IMG/VR virus record: IMGVR_UViG_3300042691_022204
Location: 1 to 20,644 of that record
DNA length: 20,644 nt
Reading direction: 5' to 3' (one strand)
Source: a virus
Each line of letters opens with the position of its first letter. Positions within the stretch are counted from its first letter, which is position 1. The notes beneath the pieces were generated by a model that saw nothing but the letters and a program-made list of their open reading frames with translations, did not search any database and was not told where the DNA came from. Below, one piece after another: positions 1-6,922 of this stretch. Both the position numbers and the translations under genes were made by a program.

Positions 1-1173
1 GCCGAAAATATCGTTAAGATTTCAGAATTTAAGGACTTGATCAAGAGTAATAGTCCACGAAACATTACTGCTCGTTCTAGTAATGGCAGAGTTAGTGATC
101 AAGACGTATTTTTTATTCATGGGGCATCTAAAGATAGTGGGGCGATTAGCAACCCATACAATGATGCTAGATACCTAAAGACACTAACACAAGACGAACT
201 AGATTCTTTTGATGATGAGGATGATATCGTATATGTTCCTATTCTCCGTTATCAAAGTGATAGCACTTTTGCTAATGAGGAACTACCGAATCTTGAATCT
301 ATCAATAGTCTATTCGCAAATGAATTTCTATCAAACCTAATTAAAGATATGATTGGCGACACTAAGATATATGCTATTAAGTCTAGTACTGTCAAGATTC
401 TAAAAGCTGAAAAGAATCTAATTCTGTTCAATGATTTTTTGAAAAATAAACTCAAGAATGTTGTCAAAGATCGTTTTGAAGATATTGCTGGTTACAATAC
501 TGTTGTAGAATTTTGTCGTAAAGAATTTAACGATAAAGATAAAAATGTTTCATATAATTGGTATAGTGAAGGTGATATTGTTCACCAATTCGCCTATCAT
601 ATGTTAAATATCTTTGGTCTTGAATATAAGAAGTTCATCAAGAATACCAATATGGTCAAGGCTATTGATTCGTATATTATTATGGACTACTTTAGCAATA
701 CTGTTCATATGAATAAGTATGATATTAGTATATTCAAGAGCGAGGACTATTTTAAGCACATTAATGACCTGCTTAATAATATTGGCATCTCTACTATTAA
801 CAGTAAGACTATTCGTTCCACTAATATTGAATATAATAGTCTAATCGGTATGCTTAATGTATTATATACTAATTCAGAATCTTATATTAATCAATTTAAG
901 TCTGATACCAACAAGATCAAGCACAGTCTAGATAGGTTGTCAGATTTGAGAAAAATGATTAAGGTTGAGGTTGACAACAACCCGATGATCAAGTATATTA
1001 TGGGAACTCATAGGGTAACTGGTCAACTTAGAGAACTGAATAATAAAAATCCAATCTCTAATTTGAGCAGTGCTACTCGTAGTTATTATTCTAATAATAA
1101 CGATTGGCTAAGTCAGATGAATGATAACAATGTTGATTTGTTCAGAATTCAGTTGAGCAGTTTGATTAAGTAA
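1..1173 (+). CDS. Uncharacterised phage protein, C-terminal part
   Basis: The reading frame is open from the first base of the window, so the true start lies upstream. About 390 codons are visible, ending in TAA. A TTG at 37 is in frame, but nothing marks it as the real start. I do not recognise a domain. The protein is hydrophilic with an acidic patch (FDDEDD) near codons 70-75, and is rich in Asn, Ile, Lys and Ser in its second half, with no membrane segment. It lies directly upstream of rIIB, the place rIIA occupies in T4, so it could be the end of an RIIA-like protein. That idea rests on position only, since no GHKL ATPase motif is in the visible part. It uses many AAG lysine codons, as rIIB does and the glycosyltransferase region does not. 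Confidence 0.8.
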   Translation, partial: AENIVKISEFKDLIKSNSPRNITARSSNGRVSDQDVFFIHGASKDSGAISNPYNDARYLKTLTQDELDSFDDEDDIVYVPILRYQSDSTFANEELPNLESINSLFANEFLSNLIKDMIGDTKIYAIKSSTVKILKAEKNLILFNDFLKNKLKNVVKDRFEDIAGYNTVVEFCRKEFNDKDKNVSYNWYSEGDIVHQFAYHMLNIFGLEYKKFIKNTNMVKAIDSYIIMDYFSNTVHMNKYDISIFKSEDYFKHINDLLNNIGISTINSKTIRSTNIEYNSLIGMLNVLYTNSESYINQFKSDTNKIKHSLDRLSDLRKMIKVEVDNNPMIKYIMGTHRVTGQLRELNNKNPISNLSSATRSYYSNNNDWLSQMNDNNVDLFRIQLSSLIK

Positions 1174-1208
1174 TTTCACAGGTACTAAACACACTAAGGA
1201 GTTTAATT

Positions 1209-2084
1209 ATGAGCGTTCCGTTTATGTTTGTTGATGGTAATCTTACGCTGGTACTTAATAATAAAAGTTATCAGGTTCTACCAGATCATCTTAATTATAA
1301 GATGATTATCGATATCCTACCTACTGCTACAGAGGAAGAACTGTTGAAGGTTGTAGATATTCATAAGGCAGTGGCTACATTTAGTGATGGTCTAGTTGAG
1401 ATCAAGGATGGTCAAGTTACTTATGAAGGTGAAGTTGTTCATGGTAGCATTAGTAAGCGTATTCTAGAGTTTATGAGCAAGGGTCTGCCATTTCAGCCTC
1501 TTGTTAATTTTCTAAATAATCTTATGGAAAATCCTAGTATGCAGAGTCAAAAAGAACTCTATGATTTTCTTGAGCATGAAAATTTAGCTATTACTTCAGA
1601 TGGTCATTTTTTGGCATACAAAGCGGTTAGAAGTGATTTTAAGGACAAGTATCGTGGTACATTTGACAATAGTATTGGTAATGTTGTTACTATGCAAAGG
1701 GCAAAAGTAGACGATAATCGTGCCAGAGGATGTTCGGATGGGCTTCATGCTGGAGCATTAAACTATGTTGCTAGTTATGGTAGCGTAGAAAACGGCGACC
1801 GTATTGTTATTGTTAAGATTAATCCTCGTGACGTTGTTAGTGTGCCAAGCGATTGCAACTGTGAGAAACTTCGCACTTGCCGATATGAAGTAGTCGGAGA
1901 GTATCAAGGCGAACTACTTAAGCCTCTTTATTCATCTAATTTTAGTTATGATGAACATGAAGAGGAATATGATGATGAAGATTATGATGTAGATGAATCT
2001 TATTGGGATCAGTTTGATGATGAAGATGATGACGATGATTATGATCCTTACGAAGATGACGAGGACTATAACGATCAGTATTAA
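1209..2084 (+). CDS. rIIB: RIIB-like protein
   Basis: This 291-residue protein resembles phage T4 RIIB, a membrane-associated early protein that protects against lysis and exclusion by resident prophages; its biochemical role is unknown. The diagnostic core is at about residues 90-235: GLPFQPLVNFLNNLMENPS (92-110), ELYDFLEHENL (116-126), DGHFLAYKAVRSDF (131-144), GTFDNSIG (150-157), the CSDGLHAG turn (175-182) and CRYEVVGEY (224-232). An SD of AAGGAG at 1196-1201 sits 7 bases before the ATG. Residues from about 247 to the end form an unusual tail made almost only of Asp, Glu and Tyr, encoded by GAT/GAA/GAC repeats; I do not recall it from T4 RIIB. A tRNA-like element follows the stop codon. 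The family call is firm, the function of the tail unknown. Confidence 0.9.
   Translation: MSVPFMFVDGNLTLVLNNKSYQVLPDHLNYKMIIDILPTATEEELLKVVDIHKAVATFSDGLVEIKDGQVTYEGEVVHGSISKRILEFMSKGLPFQPLVNFLNNLMENPSMQSQKELYDFLEHENLAITSDGHFLAYKAVRSDFKDKYRGTFDNSIGNVVTMQRAKVDDNRARGCSDGLHAGALNYVASYGSVENGDRIVIVKINPRDVVSVPSDCNCEKLRTCRYEVVGEYQGELLKPLYSSNFSYDEHEEEYDDEDYDVDESYWDQFDDEDDDDDYDPYEDDEDYNDQY
1950..2081 (+). repeat. Low-complexity GAT/GAA/TAT tract coding for an Asp-Glu-Tyr tail
   Basis: The 3' end of rIIB is a degenerate trinucleotide tract of GAT, GAA, GAC and TAT codons, densest at 2017-2067. A similar tract occurs in the N-terminal coding part of the next gene (about 2195-2265), in another reading frame relative to rIIB. 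Such tracts are prone to slippage, so the tail length may vary between related phages. Confidence 0.7.
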
Positions 2085-2103
2085 TTATTGATCGTTGGAG
2101 GTA

Positions 2104-2169
2104 AAGTGGGCTTGTGGACGAGTAACGTGCCGTATGGCTCGTTGGATGGTTCGATTCCATCCTCACTTT
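2104..2169 (+). ncRNA. tRNA-like RNA element without a normal anticodon arm
   Basis: The gap between rIIB and the next gene holds the 3' half of a textbook tRNA. The T-stem GATGG (2145-2149) pairs with CCATC (2157-2161) around the loop TTCGATT, a perfect match to tRNA consensus. The acceptor strand AAGTGGG (2104-2110) pairs with CTCACTT (2162-2168), with one G-T wobble and an optional extra A2103-T2169 pair. Only 34 bases lie between the acceptor strand and the T-stem, several short of a normal D plus anticodon region. No 5-bp stem with a 7-base loop can be drawn there. The best fold is a hairpin AACG-T-GCC / GGC-T-CGTT (2124-2131 with 2136-2143) closed by GTAT. No CCA is encoded. It is either a degenerate tRNA or a tRNA mimic with another role. 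Confidence 0.5.
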
Positions 2170-2198
2170 TAAGGATTTTAATATGAACGAACCATACG
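2131..2198 (+). promoter_or_regulatory. Inverted repeat linking the tRNA-like element to the next start codon
   Basis: CGTATGGCTCGTT (2131-2143), inside the tRNA-like element, is complementary at 12 of 13 positions to AACGAACCATACG (2186-2198), which begins right after the ATG at 2183. The same target also matches ATGGTTCG (2146-2153) in the T-arm over 8 bases. Pairing with the start region would break the tRNA-like fold and bury the start codon. This suggests two alternative RNA structures controlling translation of the downstream gene. The complementarity is seen directly; the switch is inferred. Confidence 0.4.
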
Positions 2199-2566
2199 AT
2201 GAAGATGATGAATATGATGAAGATTACTATAATTATGATTATAGTGATCAATACGATCCATACAAGTTCTACTTTAAGTTTGATATAGATCAAATAAATA
2301 ATCTTTTTAAAGATATATTTTCAATATCAAACATTCCTGGCTTTCCTATTGTGTCGTTTCCTGTGAATAGTTGGAACTCCAATACTGAGAAGGGTAACTC
2401 TTTCCAGTATTTGGGGTCCAATTATCAGGGTAGTCCGATATGGAAAAAGAAGTATTTTATATCTGATCCAATAAATAATGAATACAGACTACATCTACAA
2501 GCACACGCTAAACATTTTGTAGAACAACCAGTTTATTATCAAGGATTGTTTGATATACTTAATTAG
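2183..2566 (+). CDS. Hypothetical protein with acidic, Tyr-rich N-terminus
   Basis: This 127-residue protein matches no family I recognise. Residues 1-28 are almost only Asp, Glu, Tyr and Asn, much like the tail of RIIB, and both contain DQY and YDPY. The rest is a mixed segment with many aromatic residues (WNSNTEKGNSFQYLGSNYQG at about 69-88), no membrane segment and no cysteine. The start is supported by AAGGA at 2171-2175, 7 bases before the ATG and directly after the 3' end of the tRNA-like element. The first codons can pair with that element, so translation may depend on RNA folding. The shared acidic motif hints at a common interaction surface or a local duplication. Confidence 0.7.
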   Translation: MNEPYDEDDEYDEDYYNYDYSDQYDPYKFYFKFDIDQINNLFKDIFSISNIPGFPIVSFPVNSWNSNTEKGNSFQYLGSNYQGSPIWKKKYFISDPINNEYRLHLQAHAKHFVEQPVYYQGLFDILN

Positions 2567-2575
2567 GAAATCAAA

Positions 2576-3016
2576 ATGAATAAAGAATGGTTTATAATAA
2601 AAGATTTAAAAGAATTTGTTGATTCTTCAAGACGTTTGGTTTTTCAAAGTTTTGGTAAAGAAATATCTCAAGAAAATAAAAACGATATAGACAATATCTT
2701 AGATGATATAAGGAATATATCTGTTGAAGATGAATCAGAAATGAATATTGTTCTATCTCATGACGAAGCATTAACTATTATTCAACCATTTTTAAGAGAA
2801 CAATTTAATAAAAAAACAAAAAAAAATAGATTCTTAGTAAGCGAATCTATATATATAGATATTATTACGTCTCTCAACGATAGGATGGTTAGCAATATTT
2901 TAAATAGCTTAGTGAATAAGGGCTTGATAGAAACAGCATATGATGATAAATGCAATGATTTTATATTTTGGATAAAAGATAATGATCAAAATAATAAAAA
3001 ATCAGACGCCAATTGA
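2576..3016 (+). CDS. Hypothetical protein, possible winged-helix C-terminus
   Basis: A 146-residue protein of unknown function. It is charged and mostly helical by composition. Residues about 88-140 read like a winged helix: a helix (SESIYIDIITSLN), a second helix ending VSNILNSLVNKGLIE, then a short beta-like segment (FIFWIKD). That is only a pattern impression. The SD AGGA (2565-2568) overlaps the TAG stop of the gene before, 7 bases ahead of the ATG, which suggests coupled translation. The end overlaps the next gene by 35 bases. Its place upstream of the RuvA-like/RuvB pair would fit a DNA-processing role, but no residue shows this. Confidence 0.65.
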   Translation: MNKEWFIIKDLKEFVDSSRRLVFQSFGKEISQENKNDIDNILDDIRNISVEDESEMNIVLSHDEALTIIQPFLREQFNKKTKKNRFLVSESIYIDIITSLNDRMVSNILNSLVNKGLIETAYDDKCNDFIFWIKDNDQNNKKSDAN

Positions 3017-3413
3017 TTGTGATGCTCATTTTAAATATGTGTGTCCAAATCCAAAGTGTTCAATACAACACTGGCAATCATTACAAGAAGTTAGGGTAAA
3101 AAACTATAAAATAGTTTGTGATTGTGGATATGTTATAAAACCTAAACAAGTTAAGTCTATTAACATAGAATATATTGAAGAAAAAGATATAAAATCGATA
3201 CAGTCACCCGTAAAAGTTATTGAAAAAATTCCATCTGATTTGATGGATAAGTCAGTCAAAATATTGGTTACTTATGGATTTACAAAAGAAGAATCTGTTA
3301 TGATGCTTACAGATGCTTATGAAAAAAATCCAACGGTAGAGTGTTCAACTTTAGTCAAGCAAACATTGGAATCTTTTGGAGCAAATAATGTCAACGCAAA
3401 TTCGTCCATCTAA
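2982..3413 (+). CDS. Zinc-ribbon protein with RuvA C-terminal-like domain
   Basis: This 143-residue protein seems to have two parts. Residues 21-48 hold four cysteines as CPNPKC and CDC, a probable zinc ribbon. Residues about 87-132 (VKILVTYGFTKEESVMMLTD and on to LVKQTLESFG) follow the pattern of RuvA domain III: a three-helix bundle with 'GF' followed by 'EE' before a helix, then a last helix. In cellular RuvA this domain contacts and regulates RuvB. The next gene, overlapping by 26 bases, encodes RuvB, which strengthens the reading. The OB-fold and helix-hairpin-helix domains that let RuvA bind four-way junctions are absent, so the zinc ribbon may replace them. The only in-frame ATG is at 2982, inside the gene before; an ATT start near 3013 cannot be excluded. 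Confidence 0.7.
   Translation: MIKIIKNQTPIDCDAHFKYVCPNPKCSIQHWQSLQEVRVKNYKIVCDCGYVIKPKQVKSINIEYIEEKDIKSIQSPVKVIEKIPSDLMDKSVKILVTYGFTKEESVMMLTDAYEKNPTVECSTLVKQTLESFGANNVNANSSI
3378..3381 (+). promoter_or_regulatory. Ribosome binding site of ruvB
   Basis: GGAG lies 6 bases before the ATG at 3388. It overlaps an in-frame TTG at 3376 that would otherwise lengthen the protein by four residues, so 3388 is the better start. The site is inside the upstream gene, fitting coupled translation. Confidence 0.65.
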
Positions 3414-4281
3414 ATTTGAAGATATAATTGGTCAATCAGACGTTATTACAAGATTGAAAGTTTCAGTTATTGGATGTAAAAATACATCTAGTGTAATGCC
3501 TCACGTTTTAATAGATGGGCCTCCTGGTCTTGGTAAAACAACTATAGCAAGTGCTATAGCGAATGAATTGAATGTAAATTTATATACTACTAATGCCGCT
3601 AATTTAAGAAGCGTTAAAAGCATATTACCATATTTAACTGGCATAGCGCCAAGATCTGTATTATTTATTGATGAAATTCATAGATTACCAAAATTGGTTG
3701 AAGAATTTCTATATCCAGTAATGGAAGATTTTCAACTATCTATCACAGTAGACAAACAACCAGAAACTATAGATCTTCCTCAGTTTACTTTAGTTGGAGC
3801 AACAACCAGTGGAGGAAGTTTAAGTCAGCCATTCTATGATCGTTTTACAATTAAAGAACATTTGAGTTTTTATAACGATGATGACTTAGCTAAACTAGCC
3901 GGGTTAAATGCTAAAAAGCTCGGACTAATAGTTGACGATTTTGATCTGCTTGAAATAGCAAAAAGAAGCAAGGGTACTCCTAGAATTTTAAACGCTAGAC
4001 TACAGTGGTATAAGAATTATAAATCGTGTTCGTCATCAGATGATAGTGTTGATCAAATATTTAGTATTCAGGGAATCGATTGTTATGGTCTAGACTTATA
4101 TGATCGTATGTACTTGGATGTTCTTAAAAAGAATAGGGGAAATCCTTTAGGGCTAAAATCTATCTCTTCTATTACAGGAATAGCCATAGAGACTATTGAG
4201 AATAGTATTGAGCCTTACTTGGTAAGAAAAGGATTTGTGCATAGAACTAGCAAAGGAAGAATTATGGGAAATATTCCATAG
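3388..4281 (+). CDS. ruvB: Holliday junction branch migration helicase RuvB
   Basis: This 297-residue AAA+ ATPase is a clear RuvB homologue. RuvB hexamers pump DNA through four-way junctions in recombination and replication-fork repair. Walker A is GPPGLGKT (44-51), Walker B LFIDEIHR (92-99), sensor 1 LVGATT with the arginine-bearing PFYDRF (135-153), and sensor 2 GTPRILNARL (196-205). The C-terminal winged helix runs from GLDLYDR (234-240) to EPYLVRKGFVHRT (275-287). It is a little shorter than bacterial RuvB, usually around 335-350 residues. It overlaps the RuvA-domain-like gene by 26 bases. No RuvC-type resolvase is visible in the window. RuvB is rare in T4-like phages, which normally use other branch-migration enzymes such as UvsW. 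Assignment is firm. Confidence 0.93.
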   Translation: MSTQIRPSKFEDIIGQSDVITRLKVSVIGCKNTSSVMPHVLIDGPPGLGKTTIASAIANELNVNLYTTNAANLRSVKSILPYLTGIAPRSVLFIDEIHRLPKLVEEFLYPVMEDFQLSITVDKQPETIDLPQFTLVGATTSGGSLSQPFYDRFTIKEHLSFYNDDDLAKLAGLNAKKLGLIVDDFDLLEIAKRSKGTPRILNARLQWYKNYKSCSSSDDSVDQIFSIQGIDCYGLDLYDRMYLDVLKKNRGNPLGLKSISSITGIAIETIENSIEPYLVRKGFVHRTSKGRIMGNIP

Positions 4282-4311
4282 TCTATGAGTTGTGTATAGA
4301 TAATTATCTTA

Positions 4312-4319
4312 TATAAATA
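4312..4319 (+). promoter_or_regulatory. Candidate T4-type late promoter box
   Basis: TATAAATA, the T4 late promoter octamer used by gp55-type sigma factors, lies in the 60-base gap after ruvB. Its predicted start of transcription is about 17 bases before the HNH gene. The window encodes a gp55-like sigma. However, the same octamer occurs by chance inside genes at 7556, 8248 and 8715, so the call is weak. Confidence 0.35.
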
Positions 4320-4341
4320 TATTATAATTAATTATACAAAT

Positions 4342-4656
4342 ATGTTCGGGTTTAAAAAATTTGTCCGCTATTCTCATAGATCTCCAAAATGGAATAATCT
4401 AAGAAAAGAATATCTAGATATTTATCCAGTATGTGCTGCTTGTGGAAGAAATAAAAAATTAGAAGTTCATCATATAGAACCAGTACATATAAATCCAGAT
4501 AGAGAATTAGACATAAATAATTTAATTACTTTATGTGATAATCCATGTCATTTTATATTTGGCCATTTAATGGATTATAAAAGCTGGAATAAAGACGTTG
4601 TAACAGACTGTAAAGTGTATCTAAATAAGGTGAAAAACAAACCTCATAAGAATTGA
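4342..4656 (+). CDS. HNH endonuclease
   Basis: A 104-residue protein with the HNH nuclease pattern: C31-x2-C34 (CAAC), the metal-binding HH at 43-44 in LEVHHIEPV, the central asparagines at 59-60 (DINNLITL), then C65, C69 and H75. The two cysteine pairs would bind structural zinc, while the His-Asn-His set holds the catalytic metal. Small stand-alone HNH proteins in phages are often homing or packaging nucleases. This one has no extra DNA-binding domain and no terminase nearby. A late-type promoter box lies upstream, but no clear Shine-Dalgarno sequence precedes the ATG. Its stop codon overlaps the ribosome binding site of the protease gene, so the two are probably translated together. Confidence 0.85.
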   Translation: MFGFKKFVRYSHRSPKWNNLRKEYLDIYPVCAACGRNKKLEVHHIEPVHINPDRELDINNLITLCDNPCHFIFGHLMDYKSWNKDVVTDCKVYLNKVKNKPHKN

Positions 4657-4658
4657 GG
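4655..4658 (+). promoter_or_regulatory. Ribosome binding site deciding the GTG start of the protease
   Basis: GAGG lies 6 bases before GTG at 4665 and overlaps the stop codon of the HNH gene. A start at the upstream in-frame TTG (4653) would place this site inside the coding region and add four residues before the signal peptide, so GTG is preferred. Confidence 0.6.
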
Positions 4659-4664
4659 TATTCA

Positions 4665-5432
4665 GTGTTTAGATACATAATATGTTTTATTACTATATTA
4701 GTATTTACTTCTAGTATTATTGCTGGAACTAGAGAAGAATCTATTCCAGACAATAAATATATAGAATATGGTAAAAAATTTAATTACATATATAAAGTAT
4801 GTGGTACATATAAGGATGGTAAATTGTTTTGTGCTTCAGCAGTTATTATTGATCGTCATTGGATTATAACAGCGGCTCATGTTGTTAATAACGCAAGATT
4901 TTGTGTAGTGCATCAAGATAATAATGCAAATATAGTCAATGAAATAATAATACATAAAGATTTTAATATAGATAAGTTTGGTTCTACAGACTTAGCTCTT
5001 GGATATATGGAAAAACCAATAGATTTAAATTTTTATCCATCCTTATATGAAGAAAATAATGAACAAGGTAAAATATGCTCAATTGTTGGATATGGATTTA
5101 CAGGAAATTTTAAAACCGGAGCAATCATTGGAGATGATAAAAAAAGAGCAGGTACTAATATGATACAATATATAGATAGAGATCTTTTGATTTGCAACGC
5201 ATCTCAACCAAACGACAAGGATTCGACTGGGCTAGAGTTTTTAATTGCTAGCGGCGACAGCGGGGGTGGTTTATTTATTGACGGCAAACTCGCTGGTATC
5301 AACTCTGGAGTGATGGCAGCAGATAGGAAAGCAGATTCTTCATACGGCGACGAGTCGATACATTCAAGAATTAGCTCTAATATTGGATGGATTAAAGATA
5401 ATATAAAACTTAAAAAAACACAAAGAGAGTAA
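4665..5432 (+). CDS. Secreted trypsin-like serine protease (S1 family)
   Basis: A 255-residue chymotrypsin-fold protease with an N-terminal signal peptide: hydrophobic residues 4-20 ending SSIIAG, so the mature chain probably starts near residue 22. The full catalytic triad is present: H72 in TAAHVV, D109 in STDLALG and S199 in GDSGGG. A second structural match is LAGINSGV (209-216). Cysteines at 46 and 56 could form the usual His-loop disulphide. It would act outside the cytoplasm or on the virion or host surface. It starts at GTG directly behind the HNH gene. Exported trypsin-like proteases are uncommon in tailed phages, and the stretch around the active serine (about 5217-5360) is visibly richer in G and C than the rest of the gene, which hints at recent acquisition. 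Substrate unknown. Confidence 0.9.
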   Translation: MFRYIICFITILVFTSSIIAGTREESIPDNKYIEYGKKFNYIYKVCGTYKDGKLFCASAVIIDRHWIITAAHVVNNARFCVVHQDNNANIVNEIIIHKDFNIDKFGSTDLALGYMEKPIDLNFYPSLYEENNEQGKICSIVGYGFTGNFKTGAIIGDDKKRAGTNMIQYIDRDLLICNASQPNDKDSTGLEFLIASGDSGGGLFIDGKLAGINSGVMAADRKADSSYGDESIHSRISSNIGWIKDNIKLKKTQRE

Positions 5433-5466
5433 TAGTATTATCCAACCAGCTGCATAAGATATAATC

Positions 5467-5568
5467 ATGTTTCTTCGTGTAGTCAAGGTGATATTTTATT
5501 ATTTAATAGCATCAAAAATCATAGAAAGTATTTTATATGCAATATATGGGAGACCTATCTATAAATGA
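5467..5568 (+). CDS. Possible 33-residue hydrophobic peptide
   Basis: A short open frame runs from ATG 5467 to TGA 5568 and overlaps the start of the methyltransferase gene. The peptide is basic at its start and then hydrophobic (VIFYYLIASKIIESILYAIY), so it could be a small membrane peptide. No convincing Shine-Dalgarno sequence precedes it, only AAGA. It mostly fills the 104-base gap after the protease, but may be chance in AT-rich DNA. Confidence 0.25.
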   Translation: MFLRVVKVIFYYLIASKIIESILYAIYGRPIYK

Positions 5569-6121
5569 TTTTTTACTTTTGAAAGAGCTTGCTTCTAAAT
5601 CTAGAAATATTTTAGAATTTGGGGTTGGAGCAAGTACTCAAATTATATTAAATTATACTTCTGGCAAAGTTACTTCAATAGACACTTCGGATGAATGGAT
5701 ACAATTAACAAAAAAAAATTTAGAATATTTAAATATAATAAACAAACCTATTGATTTTCAAAAATATGAAAATTTTAAACCGACTATTGATAGCGAATAT
5801 GATTTTGTATTTAATGATGGAATAGATGCGTTGAGAAATAATTTTGGAATTTTAATTTTTCAAAATATAAAAATTGGTGGTATTTTAGCATATCATGATA
5901 CTAGAAGACTAAGAGATATTAAAAATGTAAATAACGTAATAAATACATATTATAACGAAATAGATCTCGTCGAAATTAATAAGAATAATTCAAATATAAC
6001 TTTGATTAGAAAAAAGAAATATGAACCATATGAAAATTGGAATATAGTTGAAAAAAAAATAGAACTAATTAAAGGCGTATATATTGCTAAAGATACAATA
6101 TACCCATCTTTTTATAAATAA
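5537..6121 (+). CDS. Class I SAM-dependent methyltransferase
   Basis: A 194-residue Rossmann-fold methyltransferase. Motif I is LEFGVGAST (26-34), the acidic end of beta 2 is SIDTS (47-51), motif IV is YDFVFNDG (88-95), and GGILAYHDT (114-122) fits the class with a conserved His-Asp after beta 5. This resembles the small methyltransferases found beside glycosyltransferases, which often methylate sugars or glycan ends; the substrate here is not shown. It opens the glycosyltransferase block. ATG 5537 and ATG 5546 are both possible starts; neither has a good Shine-Dalgarno sequence. After about residue 160 comes a charged C-terminal extension ending in SFYK, whose codons overlap a TATAAATA octamer. 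Confidence 0.85.
   Translation: MQYMGDLSINDFLLLKELASKSRNILEFGVGASTQIILNYTSGKVTSIDTSDEWIQLTKKNLEYLNIINKPIDFQKYENFKPTIDSEYDFVFNDGIDALRNNFGILIFQNIKIGGILAYHDTRRLRDIKNVNNVINTYYNEIDLVEINKNNSNITLIRKKKYEPYENWNIVEKKIELIKGVYIAKDTIYPSFYK
6113..6120 (+). promoter_or_regulatory. TATAAATA octamer before a glycosyltransferase gene
   Basis: An exact T4-type late box ends 10 bases before the ATG at 6131. It overlaps the last codons of the methyltransferase gene (Phe-Tyr-Lys-stop), and transcription from it would leave almost no leader, so it may be coincidence. Confidence 0.15.
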
Positions 6122-6130
6122 AAATATTTT

Positions 6131-6922
6131 ATGAAACTAGGAATTTCTTATAATTTATTTGATGGCGAAGAACTTTTAGAAGGATCTATAAATTGTATTA
6201 GAAAATATGTAGACTTTATTAGTGTTGTATATCAAACAGTATCAAATTTTGGCAATAAAGCAAATCCAAATTTAGTTGATTATTTAATGAAAATAAAATC
6301 AAATAAATTAATTGATGAGTTATACGAATATATTCCAACTACATTTCATGGAGCTGGTAACGAAATAGAAAAAAGAAATATAGGACTTCAGTTGTCAAGA
6401 AATGTTGGTTGTTCGCACCACATGAGCATAGATGCCGATGAATATTATTTGGGATACGAATTTAAACACGCAAAAGAAAAAATCATAAAAAATGACAACG
6501 ATGCGTCGTTCTGTCCTATTATAAACTATTATAAAACTTGGGAATATATTATTAAAATTACTGAAACAGTATCGTTTCCACTAACTTTTCCTCCGTATGT
6601 ATCTATGATATATAAAATTAAACCAAATAGTCAATTCTTGTCAAAAGGGAAATATGTTGTTTTAATAGATCCAACCAGGAAAATACAACCAATCAATAAT
6701 CCAATTATTTTTGAAAGAAATGAGATACAAATGCATCATGGATCATATATAAGAAATGATATTTCTATTAAATTAATAAATAGTTCAGCAAATAAAAATT
6801 TTAATGAAGAGATTAATACTATAATAGATTATTATAGTTCTTGGAATTATCCAGACCAGGCTCTTTGGGCTGGTAAACCAACTAAATTATATAATGTTGA
6901 AAAAATTCAAAAACAGTTCTAA
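6131..6922 (+). CDS. GT-A fold glycosyltransferase-like protein
   Basis: This 263-residue protein looks like a family 2-type glycosyltransferase. It begins with a short beta strand (KLGISYNLFDGEELLEGSI) of the kind that starts the nucleotide-sugar domain. It carries a DxD-type metal site in HMSIDADEYY (97-106), where GT-A enzymes hold the nucleotide diphosphate through Mn or Mg. The region after it (FPPYVSMIYKI, then MHHGSYIR at about 201-208) fits an acceptor-binding part with a conserved His. No membrane segment is visible, so the enzyme is probably soluble. No Shine-Dalgarno sequence is evident. Donor and acceptor are unknown. Confidence 0.75.
   Translation: MKLGISYNLFDGEELLEGSINCIRKYVDFISVVYQTVSNFGNKANPNLVDYLMKIKSNKLIDELYEYIPTTFHGAGNEIEKRNIGLQLSRNVGCSHHMSIDADEYYLGYEFKHAKEKIIKNDNDASFCPIINYYKTWEYIIKITETVSFPLTFPPYVSMIYKIKPNSQFLSKGKYVVLIDPTRKIQPINNPIIFERNEIQMHHGSYIRNDISIKLINSSANKNFNEEINTIIDYYSSWNYPDQALWAGKPTKLYNVEKIQKQF

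Noticed and set aside
1-1173. Name the first gene rIIA
   Set aside because: Only its position before rIIB supports this; no ATPase motif is visible in the part present.
2104-2169. Call the element a normal tRNA with an anticodon such as GCC
   Set aside because: The only loop with T before GCC (2127-2133) lacks a paired stem: two of five pairs fail and one is a wobble. The total length is also too short for a normal D arm.
1950-2265. CRISPR array or tandem repeat locus
   Set aside because: The repetition is a coding low-complexity tract without regular repeat units or spacers.
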